Assembly (NCBI GenBank): GCA_003151275.1
Contig: PLXC01000171.1
Location: 65,039-129,038, forward strand
Source of the DNA: Candidatus Melainabacteria bacterium
GTDB taxonomy: Bacteria > Cyanobacteriota > Vampirovibrionia > Obscuribacterales > Obscuribacteraceae
Direction: 5' to 3'
DNA length: 64,000 nt
A program made the translations under genes and the position numbers. Positions 50,364 through 58,769 of this stretch are shown in pieces. Below the pieces are notes generated by a model. It saw only the letters and a list, made by a program, of their open reading frames with translations, did no database searches and was not told the origin of the DNA. Numbering within the stretch: the first letter of the stretch is position 1; the number at the start of each line of letters is the position of its first letter.

Positions 50364-50585
50364 TTGGCATCTGGTTTTCGACTCTTGAGTGTAATGCAGT
50401 TTGACGAGTTAACGGCAATTATTTTGGCTGTCGGCACGAGCGCAGCACTGAATGTAGTACCGCTGTCTACAACTCATTGTTCGCAAGCGCAACCAGGGCA
50501 CGCTTTCTAGTCGATCTGTCTCTTCAAAATTGCTTTTTGCAACTGATCAAATTTCTCCAGACTGCGCGCGACTTTGGCTAGCTTC
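50364..50585. other. intergenic region
   Basis: About 220 bases between convergent genes; no gene seen. Confidence 0.4.
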
Positions 50586-52820
50586 TTAAATATTTTTGCC
50601 GCCGTATATCTGTTCGTAGGTCCAATAAGATCCAAATACTTTGCGCACGTAATCACGCGTTTCGCGGAACGGAATATTTTCCACAAAAATATCAAAGTCG
50701 GAATTTCCGGCCAGCTTATGTTGCTGGAACCATGACTGCACGGCGTTTGGGCCACCATTGTAACTGGCAACCGCGAGCAAGGCGTTTCCGTCAAATCTTC
50801 TAAGTGTGTAGGCCAAATAGTTCGTGCCTAGCTTGATGTTGATCTCTGGTTTAAGCACTTCTTGTGTACCAGATAACGGGACGGATAGCCGTTTGGCAAC
50901 ACCGTATGCGGTGCCAGGCATTAGCTGCATTAGTCCCAGCGCTTTCGAGCGACTCAACGCGTCCGGGTTATATCGCGATTCTTCTCTGATTAGGGCGTGC
51001 ACCAGGAGCGGATCAACGCCGTTCGTTTTCGCGTCTGAAGATATCTGATCGGCATACTCGAGTGGATATGCCATTTCCCAGCGTTCGCTGAGCTTTGGAT
51101 TACCTGTGAGATCATGGTTGGCTGCATTGATTGCTTGCAGAGGCTTATTCATGCCGGCAAGCAGACTCGCTTTAAATTCCGGACCCGGATTATCAGGCAG
51201 CAACTCCTGCGCTTCATCATACTGATGCAACTTGATCAGCTCGGTGACGGTGGCGCCATATCGCTTTTCCATATGCTCGTAAGCGACAATCTCATGGGGC
51301 GCAGGCCAGTGCCACTTCAAGTTCGGCGGCACTCTCGAGGGTTTGGTTGACCAGCCAGGGTCGTTGGCGGCGTTAGCCACTGCATTTGGTGCGGTGGCTG
51401 TCAGCTTTCGTAACCTGGCTCTGGCACGATGTCCATAATAGTAAGAAGGAAAGTGGGTGGCTGAAAATTGGTAGGCAAGTTTCGCTTCTTCTGGATGTTT
51501 GAGCTGCTCTTGCAGCTTGCCGCTCCAGAAGCCAAGGCGAGCTGCAGCTTTACTGGTAGGATATTTCGCCAACCCTTCCTTGGCCCACGCTAAAGCGGCT
51601 GTGGCTTTCGCCGCATCAGTCTTCGACTGTTTAGCTTGATCCCAAAATATCCACCAGATACACTCCGGTGAATACTCGGATGTTGGATATTTTGCAAGGA
51701 TTTTTCTATATAAAGGAATGCCTTCCGCAGGAGTTGAGCGAATTGCTATATTCCACAGCGGATCATCATCTTTTGCCGGATGGGCGTTGAGAATGTCGTG
51801 CCAAAAAGCTTTTGCATCGTTGCGACTAAGTGGATTGCAAATCAAGGCGGCCGTGGCCTCGTACGACACCGCTGGCTGGGCACCTATCGCTTGAATCAGA
51901 GTATGCTGTGCGACCTCGTTTTTGCCTGTGCGCGCGTAACAAATAGCGCGTTTAATGGCATGACTGTTGGCTTTCACGTGCGACCATTCACTTAGCGCGT
52001 CGCTGTATCTTCCGTTGCTGAAATAAACTTGGCCAAACACGTCGTGATCTGCTTCGCTAAGTTGGAGTGAATCTGCTTTCGCAAACTCGTTTAATTTGGA
52101 CATTGCGTCATTGGCAAAGCGTCCATCAGGTGCGCTTTTTAGGTATTGCCGAAAAAAGGCAATCGCTTTTGCCGTGGACTCAGGCGACGATGGCACCTGT
52201 GCCAACTCGATTTGGCCCAAGTAATACGCGGCTGCTTTTGCAAATTCAGTGTCGGGATAGCGTTTGCGCAATTCGAGGAAAAGCAGTTGTGCTTTGTCTG
52301 TCTCCTGAGTACGCATTTCCGATTGGGCGATTTGATATTGATAACGAGCTTTGTTTTCTGGAATTGTGCTCTTGCGCTGCAGATATTCGAGCGCCGTTCG
52401 CGCTCTTTCCTCATCGCCGATAATCGTCGCTAACTCGGCAATATGCACGGCCGATCGTTCCGCCAAGGCAGGCAGCTGTGAGGCTTCGTCGAACAATCGT
52501 ATGGCATCGGTTAACCGCTCTGAGCCGTTTGTCTTTGGATCTGCAGATTTGTTGTCAAACGGTGTGCTCTGCTGCACAATCCTGGCAAGCACATATGAAG
52601 CACCCGCCTTCTGCTGATCGCTCAGACCTTCGCCGTGCAGATATTCTCGCAGCGAGGCTGCTAACTGAGGTCCGGTGCCACTTTCCTCGTCTAGCAGACT
52701 GGCTAGCGATTTGGTTCTACTCTGCGCGGAATTTTCCAGCGAGATTCCACCCGAGCAAGATTGCAAGAGAAGAGTGCTGAGCAGCATCGTGGTGGCAAAC
52801 TGCGAAAAACGCAAAGACAT
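50586..52820 (-). CDS. slt: lipoprotein soluble lytic murein transglycosylase (Slt70-like)
   Basis: 744 residues. Cuts peptidoglycan glycan strands to 1,6-anhydro products in the periplasm. Seen: lipoprotein signal ending LLLQSC at Cys 22, a long superhelical repeat (tetratricopeptide-like) about 50-560, and the SLT domain about 600-735 with ALIREESRYNPDALSR (catalytic Glu), GLMQLMPGTAYGVAKRL and VASYNGGPNAVQSW. Length and layout match Slt70 but with a lipid anchor. Start region has TTGCAAGAG before the ATG. The upstream response regulator gene is 183 bases away in the same direction. Confidence 0.92.
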   Translation of the reverse strand: MSLRFSQFATTMLLSTLLLQSCSGGISLENSAQSRTKSLASLLDEESGTGPQLAASLREYLHGEGLSDQQKAGASYVLARIVQQSTPFDNKSADPKTNGSERLTDAIRLFDEASQLPALAERSAVHIAELATIIGDEERARTALEYLQRKSTIPENKARYQYQIAQSEMRTQETDKAQLLFLELRKRYPDTEFAKAAAYYLGQIELAQVPSSPESTAKAIAFFRQYLKSAPDGRFANDAMSKLNEFAKADSLQLSEADHDVFGQVYFSNGRYSDALSEWSHVKANSHAIKRAICYARTGKNEVAQHTLIQAIGAQPAVSYEATAALICNPLSRNDAKAFWHDILNAHPAKDDDPLWNIAIRSTPAEGIPLYRKILAKYPTSEYSPECIWWIFWDQAKQSKTDAAKATAALAWAKEGLAKYPTSKAAARLGFWSGKLQEQLKHPEEAKLAYQFSATHFPSYYYGHRARARLRKLTATAPNAVANAANDPGWSTKPSRVPPNLKWHWPAPHEIVAYEHMEKRYGATVTELIKLHQYDEAQELLPDNPGPEFKASLLAGMNKPLQAINAANHDLTGNPKLSERWEMAYPLEYADQISSDAKTNGVDPLLVHALIREESRYNPDALSRSKALGLMQLMPGTAYGVAKRLSVPLSGTQEVLKPEINIKLGTNYLAYTLRRFDGNALLAVASYNGGPNAVQSWFQQHKLAGNSDFDIFVENIPFRETRDYVRKVFGSYWTYEQIYGGKNI

Positions 52821-53002
52821 TCAGCCTCTCTTGCAATGGCAGAGTTAGGTGCGTGCTTTGGAATGCTAGCACGCCTGGACTAACGACTGGGGTGGATGTC
52901 TGGATGTGCCTAATTCTGTTTTGTGATCTGGGAAATCTTTATACTTCTGAACGCGCCCGAAACCTTTACAATGCCACCGCTCCTGGTGCCATTGGTAATC
53001 GA

Positions 53003-53680
53003 TTAGGATTTTGGCATTTCGAATTTGTAGCCAACGCCGTGCACGTTTTGAATTATCGAAGCACCGTCTCCGTCTATTTTCGCTCTCAGTTTCTTGACCA
53101 AGGTGCGCACGCTTTGCGGCGTTCGCTCGGAATCTACCGGCCAGACTCGCTCCAGCAAAACTTCGTTGCTAAAGATCTGTCCCTTGTTGCGGATCAGAAA
53201 CTCCAGCACTGCAAATTCCAAACGCGCCAGCGGAATTTCAACGCCGTCGCGGCTGACTTTATGGTGCGCGAGATCGATGACGAGGCTACCAATTGTCAAA
53301 TCGTTACAAGCTATTTGGCTTGGTCGTCTCAGCAATGCTCCTATGCGCGCAGACAGTTCTTTCAAGTGAAACGGTTTGGTTAAATAGTCATCTGCACCAG
53401 ACTGAAAACCGCGCTCTTTGTCAACTATCAAGCTTTTGCCGGTCAGCATCAAAACGGGAGTGTGTAGGCCTTTGGAGCGAAGTTCTTGCAGGATCTCCAA
53501 GCCTGAGATCTTGGGTAAATCCCAGTCCAAAATGATCATGTCATACTGCGCTATCCTCAGGATATCGAGCCCCTGCTGACCATCATACGCAACATCGATT
53601 ATGTGGTTTTCGAAACTGACGCCATCTTTGATCAATAGGGCCAGATTTTTGTCGTCTTCAACTAGTAATATCTTGGCCAT
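53003..53680 (-). CDS. OmpR-family response regulator, orphan
   Basis: 225 residues. Receiver domain about 1-115 with acidic pocket VEDDKN (residues 7-12), the phospho-Asp in ILDWDLPK near 52, and VLMLTGK and DYLTKPF near 83-103; winged-helix DNA-binding domain about 130-222 (LVIDLAHHKVSRDG, LLERVWP, VRTLVKKLRAKI, GVGYKFE). No sensor kinase lies next to it. It is divergent from the desulfurase with only 17 bases between the starts, so it could regulate that gene or the transglycosylase downstream; inference. Confidence 0.92.
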   Translation of the reverse strand: MAKILLVEDDKNLALLIKDGVSFENHIIDVAYDGQQGLDILRIAQYDMIILDWDLPKISGLEILQELRSKGLHTPVLMLTGKSLIVDKERGFQSGADDYLTKPFHLKELSARIGALLRRPSQIACNDLTIGSLVIDLAHHKVSRDGVEIPLARLEFAVLEFLIRNKGQIFSNEVLLERVWPVDSERTPQSVRTLVKKLRAKIDGDGASIIQNVHGVGYKFEMPKS

Positions 53681-53697
53681 TAGCAGACAATCCTAGC

Positions 53698-54879
53698 ATG
53701 ATCAATCAAAAGATTATTTACCTCGATAATGCAGCAACTAGTTTTCCCAAACCGGAAAGTGTTTACGCGGCGCACGATGCCTATTTCCGTTCGGCCGGAA
53801 ATCCAGGGCGCGGGGCCCATACGTTGGCATTGCATTCGGCTCGGGCTGTGTTTGAAGCGCGCACGATGATCGCGGAATTTCTCGGCGCAGACCGCGACGA
53901 ACGCTTGATCTTCACACCAAGTTGCACATATTCAATTAACATGGTGCTTAAAGGCGTCGGCCTTAAGCACGGGGACTGTGTGTTCACAAGCGCTCTTGAG
54001 CACAACTCGGTGATGAGAACTTTGAAAGCGATGGAGGGCGAGCTTGATCTGAAAATTGTGGTGCTGCCGTACGCGGATCGAGGAATAATCGATCCACAGC
54101 AACTGAGCGCTCGTCTTGATGCGGATAGACCGAAGCTGTGCGTCTTTGCAGAGTCCAGTAACGTAACGGGTGAACGCATTCCGATCCAGCAAATTGCCGA
54201 GATTTGCGCGGCGAAGAAAGTGCCTCTTTTGATTGACGCAGCTCAGACAGCCGGATCTGAAGCGAATTGTTTGCGACATAGTGGAATAACTTACTGGGCC
54301 GCGCCAGGGCACAAAGGACTAATGGGCGCACCAGGAGCTGGTTTGCTCTATGTGCGAGCGGATAGTGTGCTCGAACCATTGGTCTGCGGAGGAACCGGAT
54401 CGTCGTCTGAGTCCTTCGAGATGCCCAACGTTTATCCAGATCGCTTGGAGCCGGGAACCATTGGAGGACCTGCTATTGCCGCTCTCGGTGCTGGTGTTGA
54501 ATTCGTGCACAAGACTGGCGCCACTCTAATTGTCGAGCATGAACACTCGTTGGCGACTCAATTCAGGCAGTGGTGCTACGCCAATGATTGGATTAAATTG
54601 GCTGGTAAATCCTACTCCCATGGAACAGACGTCCCTTCATGCGCAGCCTCACCTGTAGTCTCGTTTTCAATCGATGGGCACTCGCCAGATCGGGTGGCAG
54701 ATGCACTCAACCTCGATCATGGCATAGCGGTGCGACCGGGACTACATTGCGCCGCTCAGGCCCACCAAGCTCTTGGTACCACTTCGACCGGTCTTGTTCG
54801 AGTCAGCTTTGGATTTTTCAACACAACCGATGAACTCACCAGTCTCTGTGACGCGCTGCAACTGATCCATAAAAGTTAG
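53698..54879 (+). CDS. cysteine desulfurase family protein (EF2568 type)
   Basis: 393 residues. Class V PLP enzyme that takes sulfur (or selenium) from cysteine. Seen: IYLDNAATSFPKPE near 7, FTPSCTYSINMVLKG near 68, the PLP lysine in APGHKGLMGAPG near 205, and the substrate loop with the catalytic Cys in RPGLHCAAQAHQALGTTSTG near 345. The last motif is that of the desulfurase subfamily TIGR01977 (EF2568), which is often encoded beside DUF3343 and molybdenum-hydroxylase or selenium genes. Only 17 bases separate its ATG from the divergent response regulator. Confidence 0.87.
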   Translation: MINQKIIYLDNAATSFPKPESVYAAHDAYFRSAGNPGRGAHTLALHSARAVFEARTMIAEFLGADRDERLIFTPSCTYSINMVLKGVGLKHGDCVFTSALEHNSVMRTLKAMEGELDLKIVVLPYADRGIIDPQQLSARLDADRPKLCVFAESSNVTGERIPIQQIAEICAAKKVPLLIDAAQTAGSEANCLRHSGITYWAAPGHKGLMGAPGAGLLYVRADSVLEPLVCGGTGSSSESFEMPNVYPDRLEPGTIGGPAIAALGAGVEFVHKTGATLIVEHEHSLATQFRQWCYANDWIKLAGKSYSHGTDVPSCAASPVVSFSIDGHSPDRVADALNLDHGIAVRPGLHCAAQAHQALGTTSTGLVRVSFGFFNTTDELTSLCDALQLIHKS

Positions 54880-54893
54880 CAGATTCATAATTA

Positions 54894-55079
54894 TTAGCGG
54901 ATCCGTCAGGGGAAGTGGGCTCTGCCGAAAGTTTTTGTGAGATGAGCCTGTATGACACTACCAGTTAGGATTTGTTGGAAAAAAACGCGTTTTTCTAACA
55001 AGGTATGGTCTCGATAAAACGACCCCTTGAGAAAGTCCAAGTCAGCTCCGATAGAGACCGGAGGATTTAGCGGATCCGT
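54894..55079. repeat. 13-base direct repeats around a 26-base palindrome
   Basis: TTAGCGGATCCGT occurs at 54894-54906 and again at 55067-55079. Between them, 54974-54999 is a palindrome with arms GTTGGAAAAA and TTTTTCTAAC, differing by one base from the palindrome at 24298-24323. It lies between convergent 3' ends (desulfurase, GT87-like), so it may serve as a two-way terminator, and the flanking repeats resemble a small mobile element. Inference. Confidence 0.6.
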
Positions 55080-55134
55080 AAGCGTTAGAGAATCCATGAG
55101 TTAGCGGAGTAAAAGCGTAAGCGCACAAATTAGC

Positions 55135-56406
55135 TCAACCGCTGAATTCCTCATATTCGAGAACTTGTTCGACACCGCCATGTTCGGATGCTGCTAGATG
55201 AACGGCTTCGACGATGCGTCTGAAATATACGATCAGGATGGCCGCCAGAATGAGCGGATACGCATATTTCGGTTGGAAGATGATCAGTAAACCGAAAGCA
55301 TTGATGGCTATCGCCGTCACTCTCACCGTCGTCTTCAGTCGCCAGTCACTGTGCTGGCGCCATTCGAGGGAGGCGATTACGAGCCCTGCCAGGAGCATTA
55401 CAGTCAAGTCGCTGTAATTGACGCCTGGTACTACAAGTGGTATCAGGAACAAGCCTGTGACGAAGGCCAGCGGTGTGATTTCAAATTCTTCTTTGAGGCT
55501 ACGTGCCATTTGTAGAATCTGATAGAGAGCCAAGACTAGCACCCCTCCCGCGAGCAGAAGCACAAGTGATAACAGCGACCCCTGTTTGTCTGCCGGCAGC
55601 ATAAGCAGAATTGCTTGCGGTAAGTTGGCGATGTACTCTTGTACAGATTTTGCGCTCTCGACTGCAAAAGTTAATTGGAAGGCTGGTTTTACGCTGTTGC
55701 ACCATGCCCCTAAACCAGCGCTAGAAACCATCGCGTTCGCGCCCAACACCATGCCCGAACCGATCAGCAAACCAGCCATGCATCGGGGACGCTTGTGAGC
55801 TAGGAGGGCAAATGCAGTGACAAAAGCTGGCAGCAAGAAAGCTGGCTTGAACAGACAGAAGGCAAAAATAACTCCCGCTAACAAAAATTTCTTGGCCATG
55901 GCAAAGTAATAGCCGACCGTTAAAGGAAGAATGCCAAAGATGATGTCGCCATTGCCGCTCCACAAACCTAATAGTGTTGGCAGAAAGGTCAGGGCGTACC
56001 AACCGGAATCGCTGGATTCCCCGCTGGCGGCATCGATTCGACTAGCAGCTCTGCCAATCAAGAAAACGCAATAAGCCATGGTCAGCAACGATAGCCCTTG
56101 CCAGGCGAGAAGTCCGATAGCTGGCTGCATTGCAGCAAATGGTGTTAGCACAAGTGCGCAAAGCGGCGGATAGCCAAATGTTCGCGGATGGGAGGCAAAG
56201 CTTCCTATTGTTTGCTGCGTCATGGCGCCGAGGTCGTACATCGCTGGATATTGATGCGCGCTAGCTAGTTTTGCCGCGGGCAATAAGCTGCAATAAAATT
56301 CGGTTTGATCGCGCAGCTGCGGCATTTTGAAATCCGCGAACAGCATCGCAAGAATGGCGGCAAAGCCCCAAAAGATCACTAACTGAGAGGGTCCACTTTT
56401 CAACAA
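55135..56406 (-). CDS. multi-pass GT87-like membrane glycosyltransferase
   Basis: 423 residues with about 9 to 10 membrane helices. N-terminal luminal loop after helix 1 with Asp (LRDQTEFYCSLLPAAKLAS, then YDLGAM and FGYPPLCALVLTPF), the form of DUF2029/GT87 mannosyltransferase-like proteins that use polyprenyl-phosphate sugars. The C-terminus is a short cytoplasmic tail. No clear ribosome site at the ATG, which lies at 56404-56406. A close analogue lies at 58770. Confidence 0.72.
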   Translation of the reverse strand: MLKSGPSQLVIFWGFAAILAMLFADFKMPQLRDQTEFYCSLLPAAKLASAHQYPAMYDLGAMTQQTIGSFASHPRTFGYPPLCALVLTPFAAMQPAIGLLAWQGLSLLTMAYCVFLIGRAASRIDAASGESSDSGWYALTFLPTLLGLWSGNGDIIFGILPLTVGYYFAMAKKFLLAGVIFAFCLFKPAFLLPAFVTAFALLAHKRPRCMAGLLIGSGMVLGANAMVSSAGLGAWCNSVKPAFQLTFAVESAKSVQEYIANLPQAILLMLPADKQGSLLSLVLLLAGGVLVLALYQILQMARSLKEEFEITPLAFVTGLFLIPLVVPGVNYSDLTVMLLAGLVIASLEWRQHSDWRLKTTVRVTAIAINAFGLLIIFQPKYAYPLILAAILIVYFRRIVEAVHLAASEHGGVEQVLEYEEFSG

Positions 56407-56540
56407 ATACGACCGGGGCGAGCAGGCTGCTTTTCGTCAAGCATACCTTACGGATTTCCGTTCAAGTGTCTATAGTGTAGATAGTTCTTCGGTTACACTC
56501 GAATCTTGGAAGCCTGTAAAAGCCCAATGGGAGGAGTTTC

Positions 56541-57809
56541 ATGAGTACCACGATAAGCAAGAAGACCACTTGTGATGCAGTAACGACTTATTCGTTGGCT
56601 GCCATAGATCAGTTGCTCAAGATGGATCCAAGCTTAGATCCAGACTTTTTACGGGCCATAATCAAACCGAAAAGAGAAATCGTAGTTGAAGTTCCCTTGC
56701 GCAGGGATGACGGCAAATACGTCACTTACCAGGGGTATCGAGTTCAGCACAATGACGCGCGCGGACCTTTCAAAGGGGGGCTGCGCTATCACCCGTCTGT
56801 TGACGTCCACGAAGCGCGCACCCTGGCGCATCTAATGAGCTTGAAAACTGCGGTCGTGAACATTCCCTATGGCGGCAGCAAAGGCGGCATCGCTGTTGAT
56901 CCCAAAACGCTGTCGATCGGCGAGCTCGAGCGCCTGACTCGCAATTTCACAAACCTGATTCAGGACAACATTGGACCACACACCGACATTCCTGCACCAG
57001 ACGTGAACACAACAGCCCAAATCATGGCTTGGATTGTCGACGAGTATTCAAAACGGCATGGACATAGCCCTGGCGTCATCACAGGCAAACCAATTGAACT
57101 TGGTGGATCGCTTGGACGTGATGAAGCTACTGGTCGTGGTGTCATGTATTGCACTCGCGAAGCTGCGAAGGAAAAAGGTGTGCATCTGCCAAAAGCCAAA
57201 GTCATTTTTCAAGGTTTCGGTAATCTGGCCTCCTTTGGTGCACGGCTGATCGAGCAGGAACTGGGCGCTACTGTGACAGGACTTTCCAGTTCACAAGGCG
57301 CACTCTATAACAAAAATGGACTCGACATCGATGCCGCTGAAGTTTATTACAAGAAGAATCGCGGCTTAAAAGGGTTCAAAGGCGGCGACTTCATGACCAA
57401 CGATGAACTGCTCGTGCAGGAATGCGACATCCTGATTCCATCGGCATTAGAGAAAGCGATCACACTTGCAAACGCGAGCAAGGTGAAGGCCAAAATTTTG
57501 GTTGAAGGCGCGAATGATTGCACCGAGGCAGACGCGGACAAGGTTTTGGAAGAGCGAGGCATCTTTGTGGTGCCGGACATTCTTGCCAACGCTGGTGGCG
57601 TCGTTGTTTCTTACTTTGAATGGGTGCAAAACTTAGACAACCACTATTGGGACCTAGCGCGGGTTCGCGCCGAGCTAGAGAAAATTATGGTGGCAGCTTA
57701 CAGCAAAGTTTCCGGCGTGGCCACAGAACATCATTTGAGCATGCGCACCGCTGCTTATACAGTAGCGATCGAGCGCATTGCCCGGGCCATGATGCTGCGC
57801 GGGCTCTAG
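56541..57809 (+). CDS. gdhA: glutamate dehydrogenase (Glu/Leu family)
   Basis: 422 residues. Oxidative deamination or reductive amination of glutamate in the cytoplasm. Seen: GPFKGGLRYHPSVDVHEART then LAHLMSLKTAVVNIPYGGSKGG (substrate lysines), PAPDVNTTAQIMAWI, GRGVMYCTREA, the NAD motif FQGFGNLASFGARL, and ILANAGGVVVSYFEWVQN near 335. Hexameric GDH II-type length. GGGAGGAG lies 4 bases before the ATG. Nucleotide specificity not decided. Confidence 0.94.
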   Translation: MSTTISKKTTCDAVTTYSLAAIDQLLKMDPSLDPDFLRAIIKPKREIVVEVPLRRDDGKYVTYQGYRVQHNDARGPFKGGLRYHPSVDVHEARTLAHLMSLKTAVVNIPYGGSKGGIAVDPKTLSIGELERLTRNFTNLIQDNIGPHTDIPAPDVNTTAQIMAWIVDEYSKRHGHSPGVITGKPIELGGSLGRDEATGRGVMYCTREAAKEKGVHLPKAKVIFQGFGNLASFGARLIEQELGATVTGLSSSQGALYNKNGLDIDAAEVYYKKNRGLKGFKGGDFMTNDELLVQECDILIPSALEKAITLANASKVKAKILVEGANDCTEADADKVLEERGIFVVPDILANAGGVVVSYFEWVQNLDNHYWDLARVRAELEKIMVAAYSKVSGVATEHHLSMRTAAYTVAIERIARAMMLRGL

Positions 57810-57885
57810 TGCAAGGAAGTTAATAGTCACTTTGAGTTAAAGACTATTGATAGTCTGGTCGAATAGCAGCGCAGTTACAGCTAAA

Positions 57886-58587
57886 TCAGTCGACGAAACG
57901 GTATTTGACGAGCGCCCAGATTGCGGCAAATCCGTCTCGCCAGGTGATCTTTTTGCCCTCGGAGTAATCACGTCCGAAGTATGAAATTGGCAACTCGACC
58001 ATTCGCACCTTTTGCTTGAGAATTTTCGCCGTGATCTCCGGTTCAAAATCAAAGCGGTTGGAACGTATCTGCACCTTCATAAAATATTCAGCCTTAAAGA
58101 CCTTGTAGCACGTCTCCATATCGGTAAGCGTGCAGTCGTAAAGAACGTTGGTGACGAAGCTCAGAAATTTGTTTCCTAACAGATGGGTTATTTTGAAGGC
58201 GCGCGTAGGCTTGCCACCCGACAATCTCGAGCCGTATACGACGTCGGCACGCTTTTCCAAAATAGGCTTCAATAGCTCATCGTATTCGCGCGGGTCGTAC
58301 TCCAAATCGGCATCCTGAATCAAAATCACATCGCCGCTGGCATTCTGCTGAGCAGTTCTCAGTGCAGCCCCCTTGCCCATGTTCTTCTCGTGAAAGAAAA
58401 TCTTAGCGTTGTACATTTGGGCATCCAGGCTAGAGAGAATCTCCCGTGTGCCGTCTGTTGAACCGTCATCGACAATGATCAGTTCTTTTTCCAGTCCCTG
58501 CGTCTCTGCCTGCATTACAGCAGTAAGCACTTGAATCAGAGTTTGTTTCTCGTTGAATACAGGTATGAGAATCGACAGCTTCTTCAT
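57886..58587 (-). CDS. GT2 glycosyltransferase (polyprenol-phosphate mannosyltransferase type)
   Basis: 233 residues. Cytoplasmic GT-A fold enzyme: ILIPVFNEKQTLIQVLTAV near 5, IVDDGSTDGTRE near 38, KGAALRTAQQNA, the DxD-type IQDADLEYDPREY near 90, and a C-terminal helix (ITWRDGFAAIWALVKYR). DPM1-like proteins of this length without membrane helix make polyprenyl-phosphate-mannose or -glucose, the donor for GT-C enzymes such as those at 48180, 55135 and 58770. A hairpin AATAGTC/GACTATT lies between it and the convergent gdhA. Confidence 0.88.
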   Translation of the reverse strand: MKKLSILIPVFNEKQTLIQVLTAVMQAETQGLEKELIIVDDGSTDGTREILSSLDAQMYNAKIFFHEKNMGKGAALRTAQQNASGDVILIQDADLEYDPREYDELLKPILEKRADVVYGSRLSGGKPTRAFKITHLLGNKFLSFVTNVLYDCTLTDMETCYKVFKAEYFMKVQIRSNRFDFEPEITAKILKQKVRMVELPISYFGRDYSEGKKITWRDGFAAIWALVKYRFVD

Positions 58588-58769
58588 GTGAGGAATATTT
58601 TCTTAGCAGCTGAAAAAATCAGTGAATACGGGTGTCATTTTGGATGCCACCAGAACCATAGCTTAGCACCCCGAGACTTGCACAACCCTGCTGCCGTTGA
58701 TTGAAGAACGCAATGTGCGCTAAGCTCTGACTGGCGATGTGCACTCCCACTGTTTTGGGAAGAGACTAA
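58588..58769. other. divergent promoter region
   Basis: 182 bases between the GT2 gene and the next GT-C gene; no gene seen. Confidence 0.4.

Noticed and set aside
50507..50794. 95-codon minus-strand frame at the transglycosylase 3' end
   Set aside because: Overlaps the SLT catalytic domain in another frame; shadow.
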